Source: Solirubrobacterales bacterium (lineage in GTDB: Bacteria > Actinomycetota > Thermoleophilia > Solirubrobacterales > Solirubrobacteraceae). From it: a DNA stretch of 37,060 nt. The notes below the pieces were generated by a model. That model was given only the letters and a program-made list of their open reading frames with translations. It made no database searches and had not been told where the DNA came from. The translations under genes and the position numbers were made by a program. The first letter of the stretch is position 1, and the number at the start of each line of letters is the position of its first letter. Below are positions 15,723-24,494 of this stretch, in pieces. The stretch spans positions 1-37,060 of the forward strand of contig CANJIV010000012.1 of NCBI GenBank assembly GCA_947474595.1, read 5' to 3'.

Positions 15723-15905
15723 ATGATGGACTTCCTATCTAGCGCCGGGCGCACTGTGATCGCCGTTGTCGTGCTGATCATCGTGGCGGTCGTGTTGCTT
15801 AAGTTTGCGATCGGCATCGTGGCGGGATTTTTCGCCCTGCTGCTCTATGTCGCAATCGGTGTTGTTTTGATTGCGGCGGTCATCTGGGCCGTGCGAGCCC
15901 TCTAG
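15723..15905 (+). CDS. 60-aa membrane protein, unknown function
   Basis: Nearly all hydrophobic after the first ten residues, with two helices (VIAVVVLIIVAVVLLKFAIG and a second ending in VIWAVRAL). No family is recognised. The start at 15723 is supported by the -10 spacing; the in-frame TTG at 15717 is less likely. It probably forms a unit with the zinc-ribbon membrane protein 15 nt downstream. Confidence 0.6.
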   Translation: MMDFLSSAGRTVIAVVVLIIVAVVLLKFAIGIVAGFFALLLYVAIGVVLIAAVIWAVRAL

Positions 15906-15920
15906 GACAGGAGTCCAGCG

Positions 15921-16217
15921 GTGGCCTATATCGTGATTGCCTTGTGCTTTGGGCTCGCAGGCGGGATCGTCGGGAAGGTCAAAGGAAGCTCGTTTTTGAT
16001 CTGGTTCCTGATCGCAGCGCTGATCCCCGTGATTGGCCTATTAGCAGCGCTCTTTTACCGGTTTGAAACCAAAGAGCCGCGTCAGAGATGTCCGGGCTGC
16101 AAGCGTCTCTTGCCGATCTCTGACGCGATCTGTCACCACTGCGGCACCGAGCAGGTTTTTCCAGACCAACCGATCCCTTCACAAGAGAGTGTTCGGCGGG
16201 GGATGTCGTCGGGTTAG
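15921..16217 (+). CDS. Membrane protein with C-terminal zinc ribbon, unknown function
   Basis: A 98-aa protein with two hydrophobic helices in the first half, then a cytosolic zinc ribbon with CPGC and CHHC about 20 residues apart. Proteins of this form are often called 'zinc ribbon domain-containing membrane protein'; no role is known. The GTG start at 15921 has an AGGAG at 15909-15913 with 7-nt spacing, so unlike many neighbours it uses a Shine-Dalgarno, as expected for the second gene of a unit. Confidence 0.7.
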   Translation: MAYIVIALCFGLAGGIVGKVKGSSFLIWFLIAALIPVIGLLAALFYRFETKEPRQRCPGCKRLLPISDAICHHCGTEQVFPDQPIPSQESVRRGMSSG

Positions 16218-16239
16218 CCACCGGTAGCTTGGCTGGCTA
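16215..16239 (+). terminator. Weak hairpin overlapping the zinc-ribbon gene stop
   Basis: TAGCCA at 16215-16220, which includes the stop codon, pairs with TGGCTA at 16234-16239. No T-tract follows, so this is a low-confidence terminator. Confidence 0.25.
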
Positions 16240-16283
16240 TCAAACTAATCGCCAGCGCTCGGGGAATCACCTAATCTCGCTGC

Positions 16284-16365
16284 TAGAATCAACAAATCTG
16301 TGATCGCGGCCGTCAGTGGCGCGCGTACATAGATATAACTACTAAAGAAGGAAGGAGGCGAGCGC
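16284..16365 (+). promoter_or_regulatory. ilvB promoter and leader with a 10-codon uORF
   Basis: TAGAAT at 16284-16289 is a good -10 box; a second TANNNT (TAATCT) sits at 16272-16277. Transcription from TAGAAT would start near 16296-16300, giving a leader of about 70 nt. A GTG at 16300 opens a 10-codon frame, V-I-A-A-V-S-G-A-R-T, ending in TAG at 16330-16332. The ilvB start is preceded by AAGGAGG at 16352-16358, the strongest Shine-Dalgarno in the window. The Ile and Val codons recall leader-peptide attenuation of ilv operons, but the match is modest. Confidence 0.4.
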
Positions 16366-18042
16366 ATGCGAGCGGTTGACGCTTTGATGGAGTGCCTAAA
16401 GGCGGAGGGAGTAGACGTCGTATTTGGACTGCCCGGCGGCGCCAATCTCCCGACCTACGATGCTTTTTACGATGCCGGCATCAAACACGTGCTCGTTCGT
16501 CACGAGGCCGGCGGCGGCCATGCGGCCGAAGGCTACGCCAAGGCGACGGGAAAGGTCGGCGTTGCGCTGGGCACTTCTGGTCCCGGTGTCACCAACCTGA
16601 TCACTCCTATCTGTGACGCGATGATGGATTCGGTTCCGGTCGTCTTCATCACCGGCCAGGTCCGCACGGACCTGCTGGGAACCGATGGCTTCCAAGAGGC
16701 CGACACGATGGGGATCACGATGCCCATCGTCAAACACTCGGTGATGATCGCCGATCCAACAGACCTCCCTCGCGTCATGCACGAGGCCTTCTACCTTGCT
16801 CGTACGGGCCGCCCGGGACCAGTCATCGTCGATATTCCCGTCGATCTCTCGCGGGCAGACATCCCCTATGAGCCGGTCACCGACGTAGACCTGCCGGGAT
16901 ACCAGCCGATAACCGAGGGCAATCAAAAGCAGATCCGACAGGCCGCCAAGGCGATGGCGAACGCTCGGCGCCCAGTGATCTATGCCGGCGGCGGCGTGAT
17001 CAACGCCAATGCTTCTGAGGAGCTCACTAAGCTCGCACGCAGCGACCGCTTCCCCGTCACCTGCACGCTGATGGGGCTAGGCGGCTTCCCGGCGCCAGAT
17101 CCTCAGTGGTTGGGGATGTTGGGCATGCATGGAACGCGCGCGGCCAACTACGCAATGGATGAGGCCGATCTGATCATCGGAATCGGTGTGCGCTTTGACG
17201 ATCGCATCACCGGGAAGCTCTCAGAGTTTGCGCCGCATGCGAAGTTCATCCACATCGACGTCGATCCAGCTGAAATCTCCAAGAACGTTGCGGCCCATAT
17301 CCCGATTGTCGGCGACGCTAAGAACATCATCGCGCGGCTAACCAGCGAGTACCGTGCGTTGGAGAGCGATCCGAGTCGTCTCGACGACTGGTGGAATCGC
17401 ATCGAGGGGTGGCGCGACCAGTATCCACTGGGGTATGAGGACTCCACCGACTCTGAGATCAAGCCCCAGTACATGGTGCAGGCGCTTTACGAGGCTACGG
17501 GCGGAGATGCGATCGTTACTAGCGATGTCGGCCAGCATCAGATGTGGGCGGCTCAGTACTACGACTTTAATCGGCCAAGGCGATGGATCAACTCAGGTGG
17601 ACTGGGAACAATGGGCTTTGGCGTACCCGCAGCGATGGGCGCCAAGGTCGGCTGCCCAGACGAGACTGTGATCTGCATCGCCGGTGACGGCTCGATCCAG
17701 ATGAACGCCCAAGAGTTGGCGACCTGCTCGCAGGAGGGAATCGCGATCAAGGTCTTCATCATGAATAACGGCTACTTGGGCATGGTTCGTCAGTGGCAAG
17801 AACTGTTCTGGGATAAGCGCTACTCACAGGTTGATATGGGGCAATATCCAGACTTTGTCAAGCTCGCCGAGGCCTACGGTGCAACTGGCATGCGCTTGAC
17901 GGATAAGTCGACCCTAGTCGACGGAATCCGCGATGCTCTGGCTACAGAGGGCCCCGTCGTAGTTGACGTGCGCGTTACTCGCGAAGAGAACACCTACCCG
18001 ATGATCCCCGCCGGTCAGGCCGCGCGGGATATGGTGGGCTGA
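16366..18042 (+). CDS. ilvB: Acetolactate synthase large (catalytic) subunit
   Basis: ThDP/FAD enzyme that condenses pyruvate to acetolactate, or pyruvate with 2-ketobutyrate, the first common step of Val, Leu and Ile synthesis. The catalytic Glu lies in VRHEAGGGHAAEGYAKATG. GVRFDDRITGKL is the FAD-region motif. The ThDP-binding GDGSIQMNAQE...NNGYLGMVRQWQ is complete. Length is 558 aa, normal. The start at 16366 has an AAGGAGG Shine-Dalgarno at 7-nt spacing. ilvN follows after 6 nt. ilvC, usually the next gene, is displaced almost 10 kb downstream by the menaquinone cluster. Confidence 0.96.
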   Translation: MRAVDALMECLKAEGVDVVFGLPGGANLPTYDAFYDAGIKHVLVRHEAGGGHAAEGYAKATGKVGVALGTSGPGVTNLITPICDAMMDSVPVVFITGQVRTDLLGTDGFQEADTMGITMPIVKHSVMIADPTDLPRVMHEAFYLARTGRPGPVIVDIPVDLSRADIPYEPVTDVDLPGYQPITEGNQKQIRQAAKAMANARRPVIYAGGGVINANASEELTKLARSDRFPVTCTLMGLGGFPAPDPQWLGMLGMHGTRAANYAMDEADLIIGIGVRFDDRITGKLSEFAPHAKFIHIDVDPAEISKNVAAHIPIVGDAKNIIARLTSEYRALESDPSRLDDWWNRIEGWRDQYPLGYEDSTDSEIKPQYMVQALYEATGGDAIVTSDVGQHQMWAAQYYDFNRPRRWINSGGLGTMGFGVPAAMGAKVGCPDETVICIAGDGSIQMNAQELATCSQEGIAIKVFIMNNGYLGMVRQWQELFWDKRYSQVDMGQYPDFVKLAEAYGATGMRLTDKSTLVDGIRDALATEGPVVVDVRVTREENTYPMIPAGQAARDMVG

Positions 18043-18048
18043 GCGACT

Positions 18049-18606
18049 ATGGGCGAACCAGGAACTAACGAACTACTAAGCCTTGAGGATCTTGAGGCAG
18101 CGGTTGGTCACCGTACCGGGCGCAAACACATCCTCTCGATCCTTGTCGAAAATAAGCCGGGGGTCCTAGCTCGGATCGCTGGTCTCTTCGCGCGGCGTGG
18201 ATTTAATATCGACACGCTGGCAGTCGGGCCGACCGAAGATCCGAAGGTCTCGCGGGTCACGATGACCGTTGACGGCGCACTGCATCCGATCGACCAGGTC
18301 ACAAAACAGCTCCACAAGCTGATCAACGTACTCAAGATCCGCGACCTTGAGCCCGGCGATACGGTCGCTCGCGAGCTCGCTCTTTTTAAGGTCTCTGCTG
18401 ACGGTGCGACGCGCGCCGAGCTAATGCAGGTGGTTGAGATCTTCCGTGCCAAGGTAGTCGACGTAAGTCGCCGTACTGTCACGGTTGAGGTCACTGGCAC
18501 CGACGCAAAGATCGAGGCCTTTGAAGGGATGGTGCGGCCGTTCGGTCTGATTGAGATGGTCCGCACCGGCGAGATCGCGATCTCCCGCGGGCGCGCCGAA
18601 ACCTAG
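18049..18606 (+). CDS. ilvN: Acetolactate synthase small (regulatory) subunit
   Basis: A 185-aa regulatory partner that gives IlvB full activity and valine feedback sensitivity. The N-terminal ACT domain is clear (HILSILVENKPGVLARIAGL and RRGFNIDTLAVGPTEDP), followed by the IlvN C-terminal domain (ELALFKVSAD through RTGEIAISRG). A ~25-residue N-terminal extension precedes the ACT domain. The gene starts 6 nt after ilvB and is surely in the same operon. Confidence 0.95.
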   Translation: MGEPGTNELLSLEDLEAAVGHRTGRKHILSILVENKPGVLARIAGLFARRGFNIDTLAVGPTEDPKVSRVTMTVDGALHPIDQVTKQLHKLINVLKIRDLEPGDTVARELALFKVSADGATRAELMQVVEIFRAKVVDVSRRTVTVEVTGTDAKIEAFEGMVRPFGLIEMVRTGEIAISRGRAET

Positions 18607-18641
18607 CCACCAGCCACTACCCGATCGGTATCCATAGTCAG

Positions 18642-20081
18642 ATGCCTCTGACAATCGCCTCAGAAAGTAACCAGCAGATCGACGAGTCGTCGCGGATTTT
18701 GTTCGCGCAGCGGTGTAGTGATGCGATCACTCGGGCCAGAGAGACGGGCGGAGAGGCGATCGCTTCGATAACTCTGCCTGTGGCTCCCCAGACCGATCCC
18801 AGCGCGGTCGTCTTTGCCTCTCGCAGAGCTGGTGAAGCTTGGTTTTGCTTCGAGCAGCCAGAGCGCGATGGCAGCGCATTGGCAACCTTGGGCTCGGTGC
18901 GAACGCTGGTGGGTGAGGGAGTAGATCGCTTTGGCGAGGTTGCTAAAGCGTGGCGAGCCCTAGCAGCGCAGGCCTTCTGCGATCCACCTGAGGGCCCTGC
19001 AGGCTCGGGCCTAGTGGCAGTTGGGGGCTTTGCATTCGCGCAAGCCGGAGGCGCTTCTCCCGGGTGGTCGGGATATCCGTCGGCTTGCTTGGATGTACCT
19101 GAGGTCGCGTTGGCCCGCAGCGGCTCAGACGTCCGTCTTACCCTGTCAGCGTTAGCCACGCCCGACGATACGGTCGAGGAGCTCACGGCCCGCATCGCTG
19201 CCCGCATTGCCGAGTTGCGCACGGCTACGCTCCCGCTAATTGATCCAGCCCCAGCCGGCGCCTACCGCGTGATCTCGGCGATGCCCCCCGAGCACTACGT
19301 GTCGGCAGTCGAAAGGGCTGTTGAACGGATCCGCGCGGGCGAGCTTGAAAAGGTCGTTCTTGCCCGCGAAGTACAGGTTCACGCTCCGATCGATCACGAC
19401 CCGGCTGCCATATTCGGCGTTCTGCGCGAAGGCTTTTCCGGCTGCTATCTGTACTGCGTTGGACGGGGCGATACAACATTTCTGGGAGCTAGCCCCGAGC
19501 TACTCGTACGCCGGGAGGGGCAGCGAGCGAGCACCGTGGCCATTGCCGGTAGCGCTCGTCGCAGCGCCGACCCAGCCGTCGATGATCACCTCGGCGAGCA
19601 ACTCATGCGATCGACCAAGGATCTGGAAGAGCAGGCGATCGTGGTGCGTCAGATAGTGCGTACGCTGCGTCCGCTTTCACTTTGGGTCACCTCTCCCGAG
19701 GAGCCCTCGGTTGTCAAGATCGCAAATATCCAACACCTCGCAACACCGATCCGTGCCCAACTAACGTCGCCCGTCGCTGCGATCGATCTAGCGGGCATGT
19801 TGCATCCAACCCCGGCCGTGGGAGCAGAGCCCGCCCAGCGCGCTAAAGACCTGATTCCCGCGCTGGAAGGTCTCGATCGTGGCTGGTACGCCGGACCTGT
19901 GGGGTGGAGTGATGTCCATCAAGACGGTGAGTTCTGCGTTGCGCTGCGCTGCGCCTTGCTGCGCGGCAAGATCGCTGCCTGTTATGCCGGAGTAGGGGTA
20001 GTGCGCGACTCTGATCCAGCGGCTGAACTCGCCGAGACGGAGCTCAAGTTAGCGGCGATCTTGCCTGTCGTCTGCGGCTAG
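18642..20081 (+). CDS. menF: Isochorismate synthase
   Basis: Chorismate-utilising enzyme that isomerises chorismate to isochorismate, the entry to menaquinone synthesis. A variable N-terminal half is followed by the conserved catalytic half: LEKVVLAREVQVHA, FLGASPELLVRR, STVAIAGSARR, HPTPAVG and the Mg-binding ELAETELKLAA. Length is 479 aa. It could be mistaken for anthranilate or aminodeoxychorismate synthase, but the menD/menH context and the motif set favour MenF. Its stop codon overlaps the menD stop on the other strand inside a CTAG palindrome. No convincing -10 box or Shine-Dalgarno was found; readthrough from ilvBN is possible. Confidence 0.92.
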   Translation: MPLTIASESNQQIDESSRILFAQRCSDAITRARETGGEAIASITLPVAPQTDPSAVVFASRRAGEAWFCFEQPERDGSALATLGSVRTLVGEGVDRFGEVAKAWRALAAQAFCDPPEGPAGSGLVAVGGFAFAQAGGASPGWSGYPSACLDVPEVALARSGSDVRLTLSALATPDDTVEELTARIAARIAELRTATLPLIDPAPAGAYRVISAMPPEHYVSAVERAVERIRAGELEKVVLAREVQVHAPIDHDPAAIFGVLREGFSGCYLYCVGRGDTTFLGASPELLVRREGQRASTVAIAGSARRSADPAVDDHLGEQLMRSTKDLEEQAIVVRQIVRTLRPLSLWVTSPEEPSVVKIANIQHLATPIRAQLTSPVAAIDLAGMLHPTPAVGAEPAQRAKDLIPALEGLDRGWYAGPVGWSDVHQDGEFCVALRCALLRGKIAACYAGVGVVRDSDPAAELAETELKLAAILPVVCG

Positions 20082-21802
20082 GGCGCTTGGTGCAGGGCGC
20101 TAGAGACTGCACGCCATAGCTCGCCATGGATCGCCACGTTGGCCTCCCGCGAGGTGCGTATCTCGATTACATCTACTCCAGCTGCCGCAATCGATGCTGT
20201 GATCGCTGCGCCTAAGGCGCCTAAATCCTTGACCTCTTGATGGCGCGCACCGAGGCCGTGTGAGAGTGCTGCGAAGTCAACTCCGTGGGGGGTTGCGATC
20301 TGGCTCTCAAAGACGTCGGTCTCGCTAGCGATCGGCAGGAAGCTAAAGATGCCGCCGCCGTCGTTGTTGATCAAGACAATCGTCAAGTCGATTGCGAGTC
20401 GTCGGGCGGTGATCAGGGCCGTGGCGTCGTAGGCGAAGGCAACGTCTCCGATCAGCAGGACTACCGGCTCTGCGCCGATCGCTGCGACCCCCAAAGCGCA
20501 AGAGATAGTTCCATCGATTCCGTTGGCTCCACGGTTTGCCAAGACTCGCCGTGGCGATGGTGTCGCTGGAAAGAATGACTCAACGTCACGAATTGGCATC
20601 GATGAGGCGACAAAGAGAGTGAACGGCTCGGCTGTTAGCGATCCAAGCTCAACCGCCACGCGCGGTTCGCTAAGCCCCTCTTGGAGCGCTGACGAGATAC
20701 CCAAAGCGGCCCGATCATCGCCCTCTCGCCAAGATTTTAGCCACTCGCTACTCGGCGATCTCAGCACTAGATCTCCAACTGCCGTCAGGGCGCTGACGTC
20801 TGCGGCCAGCGACTGTGTGACCACGCCGTCGGGGTCCTGCCAGCGGTCGTTGGGGTCTAGGGCGATCTGCTCTAGCGAGTCGAGCGCGGCTAGCCAGGTG
20901 CGCAGCGGCTTGGAGGTCGGCAGATCCCCGATGCGCAGCACGAGGTCGGGGCTGTGATCGCTGCAAAACGCCTGATCGCGCAGAAGCGCGTCGTAGTAGG
21001 CGATCGCTGGACCGGTTATGCGCGCGCCCGAGAGTGGGTCGGCCAGCAGTGGGTAGCCGACCTTGGTCGCGAACGCCGCGACCCTCTTTGCGCTCTCGGC
21101 TCCGTCTAGGCGGCCGCAGACGACAACTCCCCGCGGCGCCTGCTCGACCGCTTGGGCCAGCGAGGCCAACTCTCCATGGCCAGGATCTGGCCTAGCGGGC
21201 GCCTTAGACAAGCGCGGGCTGCCGTCGCTGCGTCCGCTGTGATCGTCGGGCAGCGGGAGGTCGGCAACGAGTGGTTCGCGTAGTGGAAAGTTGAGATGGA
21301 CGGGCCCCGGCGCTCCTTGAGAGGCCGTCCAATAAGCCCGGCAGGCTAGGCCCCGGATCCAGTTGAGCGTTTGTGGAGTGACAGTGTCGACAGCCACCTC
21401 ACAGAAGAGCTTTACCGCTGAGCCGTAGAGCTTGACTTGGTCGATCACTTGGCCAGCTCCGACTTCGCGCAGCTCTGCAGGACGGTCGGTAGTCAAGACG
21501 ATCAGTGGAACTCCAGCGGTATGGGCCTCATAGACGGCAGGCGCGAGATTGGCAGCCGCAGTCCCCGATGTCGTGGTCACGACTGTGGGGGCCTCGATCG
21601 CCTTGGCCATCCCAATCGCAAAGAATCCAGAGACGCGCTCATCAAGATGAGACCAGCAATGGATGCGCTCCTGACGTGCCAGTGCAACCACAAGCGGCGC
21701 CGAACGTGAGCCCGGCGAAGTCGATGCGTGGCGCAGCCCGCAGCGGGCTAGCTCGTCGGCGAAGGCGCGTAGGAGGATGTGGCTGTCGTAGGGGGAGGTC
21801 AT
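20078..21802 (-). CDS. menD: SEPHCHC synthase (MenD)
   Basis: ThDP enzyme that adds a succinic-semialdehyde unit from 2-oxoglutarate to isochorismate. It begins DSHILLRAFADELARCGLRHASTSPGSRSAPL, typical of MenD. TTSGTAAANLAPAVYEAH holds the region beside the cofactor Glu. The ThDP/Mg motif is GDVAFAYD...NNDGGGIFSFLP. Length is 574 aa, normal. It is transcribed opposite to menF and menH: tails meet menF, and starts are only about 10 nt from the menH start, so the two promoters must overlap each other's coding sequence. Confidence 0.95.
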   Translation of the reverse strand: MTSPYDSHILLRAFADELARCGLRHASTSPGSRSAPLVVALARQERIHCWSHLDERVSGFFAIGMAKAIEAPTVVTTTSGTAAANLAPAVYEAHTAGVPLIVLTTDRPAELREVGAGQVIDQVKLYGSAVKLFCEVAVDTVTPQTLNWIRGLACRAYWTASQGAPGPVHLNFPLREPLVADLPLPDDHSGRSDGSPRLSKAPARPDPGHGELASLAQAVEQAPRGVVVCGRLDGAESAKRVAAFATKVGYPLLADPLSGARITGPAIAYYDALLRDQAFCSDHSPDLVLRIGDLPTSKPLRTWLAALDSLEQIALDPNDRWQDPDGVVTQSLAADVSALTAVGDLVLRSPSSEWLKSWREGDDRAALGISSALQEGLSEPRVAVELGSLTAEPFTLFVASSMPIRDVESFFPATPSPRRVLANRGANGIDGTISCALGVAAIGAEPVVLLIGDVAFAYDATALITARRLAIDLTIVLINNDGGGIFSFLPIASETDVFESQIATPHGVDFAALSHGLGARHQEVKDLGALGAAITASIAAAGVDVIEIRTSREANVAIHGELWRAVSSALHQAP

Positions 21803-21811
21803 GATGGTTGG

Positions 21812-22561
21812 GTGTTATCGAGTGTGGTGCTGTTACATGGATTTACGCAGACGGGCCAGATCTGGGCTTCTGTGCGTGAGTTACTGGCTCCAACTTACCG
21901 CGTCGTCGCCCCCGACCTACGCGGCCACGGCCGTGCCAGCGACGATCGTCCGGTCACCGTCGAGGCGGTATTGGCTGACGTGATCGGTCACGCTCCGGCC
22001 CGCTTTGATCTCGTGGGCTACTCGATGGGCGCCCGAATCGCGCTGACACTAGCGTTGGAGTACCCAGAGATCGTAGAGAGGCTGTTCTTGATCTCTGGTA
22101 CCGCGGGGATCAGCGATCCCCAGCAAAGGAGTGAGCGTCAGGCCCAAGATGAGGTCCTAGCCAATCACATTGAAGAGATCGCAATTGACGAGTTCGCCGA
22201 TGAATGGGGAGCCCAAGAGATATTCGCCACCAAAAGCCCGGCAGCCATCGCAGCGAGTCGTCGGGAGTGCCTAGCCAGCAAGCCTTCGGGATTGGCCGCA
22301 GCTCTTCGCGGCCTCGGTCAGGGCGCCTTTGAGCCTGTCTGGGAGAGGGTTGGTGAACTTAAGATGCCCGTGACATTGATTGTCGGCTCTCGCGATCTCA
22401 AATATCTGGATCTAGCCCAAGAGTTCCTCGTTAGGCTCCCTCAAGCCAAGCTCGTCGTTGTCGGCGACGCTGGCCACTCGGTCCACTTAGAAGACCCCGC
22501 GAGCGTGGCGGGTGCAATCACTTCTGCGGCTGGGGTCAGCTCTGTGCGGTCGGGCCACTGA
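21812..22561 (+). CDS. menH: Alpha/beta hydrolase, probable SHCHC synthase (MenH)
   Basis: Alpha/beta-hydrolase expected to eliminate pyruvate from SEPHCHC. It has the oxyanion loop LLHGFTQTGQIW, RVVAPDLRGHGRASDDRP, the nucleophile elbow GYSMGAR with Ser, and the C-terminal catalytic His in GDAGHSVHLEDP; SRDLKYLDLA gives the Asp region. The assignment rests on family plus its place between menD and menC. The start is uncertain: the frame is open from GTG 21779, and GTG 21812 or 21824 lie nearest the conserved strand. Its last 26 nt overlap the end of menC. Confidence 0.85.
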   Translation: MLSSVVLLHGFTQTGQIWASVRELLAPTYRVVAPDLRGHGRASDDRPVTVEAVLADVIGHAPARFDLVGYSMGARIALTLALEYPEIVERLFLISGTAGISDPQQRSERQAQDEVLANHIEEIAIDEFADEWGAQEIFATKSPAAIAASRRECLASKPSGLAAALRGLGQGAFEPVWERVGELKMPVTLIVGSRDLKYLDLAQEFLVRLPQAKLVVVGDAGHSVHLEDPASVAGAITSAAGVSSVRSGH

Positions 22562-23573
22562 GACCCAGCCCAGGGCCAGTCGAGATCACGATCGCTCCAT
22601 CGACTAGCGGCGCTGGCGCCTCGCCCTGCTCAAAGAGAGCCAAGGTTGCCAGTCCACATGGCACCAGCGGACCTAGGGCGGCGGCGACCTGAAGGCTCGC
22701 GGCGATCCCAGCCGGTCCGTCAAGCGTTGAGGCGAGATAGATCTGCGCGCCGCTTGCCCTGACCTCTGCGGCTGCATCGATTAGGCCGCTGATGCCGCCA
22801 CAGCGGGTGAGTTTGAGGCAGACGAGATCCGTAGCTCCCGAACCCAATGCGCCAGCAGTTGCGGCGGTCTCGTCCATCGCGATCGGGATAGCGGGTGACC
22901 CTTCACGTACCTGGCGCAGCTGCTGGAGGCCGTGGACGGGTTCCTCGCAGAGCTCGATATCGAGGGGGGCCAGCAGCTCCAAGGCGGCGATCGCTTGATC
23001 TACGTTCCACGCTCCGTTGGCGTCGATTCTGATCGCGACTTCAGGGCCGACGGCGCTGCGCACTGCTTGGAGGCGCTCAAGGTCTCCACCATCGCCAACC
23101 TTGACCTTGAGACAGCTAAAGCCATCTCTAACCGCCGCAGTGGCGGCCTGAGCCGCCGCCGCCGGATCCCCGGCCCCGATCGTCGCGTTGAGAGATACCT
23201 TGCCACTGCCGGTCGCGCCGAGAAGATCGAAGACCGAGCGACCCGTTCGCTGTCCCTCTAAGTCCCAGGCCGCTGTGTCGATTGCGCTGCGCGCCTGAGG
23301 GAGGTCGCAGTGGCTACGAGCTAGCTCTACGAGGGTCTCTAGCGAGGCGCCGTCGCAGTCGGCTAGAGCCGACTCGAGGCCTCTTAGCTGCGCCTGAACC
23401 TCAGCCAGCGAGACGCCGTCGTAAGGCTCAAAAGGGGCGGCCTCTGCGACGCCGACCCTGCCGTCACTGTCGTGCAAGGCGACGACGAGCAGATCGCGAG
23501 TTGTGATCGTCGCAAACGAGGTGATCAACGGCTCTCTCAAGGTAAGCGTCAGTGGGCTTAGTGTGAGTCGCAT
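22536..23573 (-). CDS. menC: o-Succinylbenzoate synthase
   Basis: Enolase-superfamily dehydratase producing o-succinylbenzoate. The barrel motifs are all present: KVKVG with the catalytic Lys, IRIDANGAW with the first metal Asp, ELCEEPV with the Glu, AMDET with the Asp, and CLKLTRCGG with the second Lys. Length is 345 aa. Dipeptide epimerases share this fold, but position in the men operon favours MenC. It is third in the menB-menA-menC unit; menA ends 11 nt upstream. Confidence 0.9.
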   Translation of the reverse strand: MRLTLSPLTLTLREPLITSFATITTRDLLVVALHDSDGRVGVAEAAPFEPYDGVSLAEVQAQLRGLESALADCDGASLETLVELARSHCDLPQARSAIDTAAWDLEGQRTGRSVFDLLGATGSGKVSLNATIGAGDPAAAAQAATAAVRDGFSCLKVKVGDGGDLERLQAVRSAVGPEVAIRIDANGAWNVDQAIAALELLAPLDIELCEEPVHGLQQLRQVREGSPAIPIAMDETAATAGALGSGATDLVCLKLTRCGGISGLIDAAAEVRASGAQIYLASTLDGPAGIAASLQVAAALGPLVPCGLATLALFEQGEAPAPLVDGAIVISTGPGLGLSGPTAQS

Positions 23574-23584
23574 CGCCGGGCTCC

Positions 23585-24490
23585 TCAGCTAAGTAGTAGG
23601 CCAAGCGAGAGCAGCGCGCAGAAGGCCAGCTGAAGCATTCCGGCTTTAGCAAGGGCGCCGTTAAGCGTCGGTCCGTCACTGTGAGAGCGAACGGTTCTTA
23701 CTAAGGCGATCGCGGGCACGAGGGTAGCTAGGGGGAGCAGTATCCATGCCGTCAGCGAACCCGCAAGCCAGATAATCAAAACGGACAAAAATGCGCCATA
23801 AACCATCGCCGCATAGAGGTAGCGGGCGCCCGAAGGGCCGAACTTAACAGCGAGCGTGCGTTTGCCTGCGCGGCGGTCGGTCTCTAGGTCGCGAGTGTTG
23901 TTGACGACGAGGATCGCCGCTGCCAGTAGGCCGACGGGGACTGCGAGTGCAAAGGCCTCCCAGACCACCCGTTCGGTCTGAACGTAGTAGGAGCCTGCGA
24001 CGGCGACGATGCCGAAGAAGGCAAAGACGAACAGCTCGCCGAGTCCCTCGTAGCCGTAAGGGCGCGGGCCACCGGTATAGCCAACTCCGGCAAGCATCGA
24101 GGCAGCTCCGATCGCTAAGACCTCCCAGCCAGCGACCGATATGAGATAGATCCCGACCAGTGCCGCGATTGCAAAGGAGACCCAGGTTGCGATCAGAACC
24201 TGACGCGGTGGAACTAGACCGCCAGCGGTTACGCGTACGGGCCCCAAGCGGTCGTCTGTATCGGCTCCACGGCGAGCATCTGAGTAGTCGTTTGAGAGGT
24301 TGGTCCCAACCTGAATAAAGGTCGCTCCGATCAGGGTGGCGATAAAGACCAACACCGAGAAGACCCCCTGCGATCCCGCCAACGCCGCGCCGACAAGCAC
24401 GGGAGCAACGGCCGCCGGAAGAGTGCGTGGCCGCGCAGCCATCATCCAAATGCGCACGCTAGATGGGCGTGACTGGCCTGAGGAGGGCAT
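23585..24490 (-). CDS. menA: 1,4-dihydroxy-2-naphthoate polyprenyltransferase
   Basis: UbiA-family membrane enzyme that attaches the polyprenyl tail to DHNA. It has the typical MenA start [16 protein letters not shown], the first Asp-rich motif [18 protein letters not shown], and the second, [22 protein letters not shown], with about nine hydrophobic helices. The ATG at 24490 lies 4 nt after the menB stop, giving 301 aa. The open frame runs further upstream into menB with non-conserved sequence, which I reject. An ATG at 24445 is the alternative start. Confidence 0.93.
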   Translation of the reverse strand: MPSSGQSRPSSVRIWMMAARPRTLPAAVAPVLVGAALAGSQGVFSVLVFIATLIGATFIQVGTNLSNDYSDARRGADTDDRLGPVRVTAGGLVPPRQVLIATWVSFAIAALVGIYLISVAGWEVLAIGAASMLAGVGYTGGPRPYGYEGLGELFVFAFFGIVAVAGSYYVQTERVVWEAFALAVPVGLLAAAILVVNNTRDLETDRRAGKRTLAVKFGPSGARYLYAAMVYGAFLSVLIIWLAGSLTAWILLPLATLVPAIALVRTVRSHSDGPTLNGALAKAGMLQLAFCALLSLGLLLS

Positions 24491-24494
24491 CAGC

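Noticed and set aside
16396..16926. 176-aa open frame opposite ilvB
   Set aside because: Antisense shadow of the conserved ThDP enzyme; no start signal or family resemblance.
23844..24449. 201-aa open frame antisense-adjacent within menA
   Set aside because: It overlaps menA in another frame on the same strand; composition is Arg/Ser-rich with no motifs, as expected for a shadow frame.
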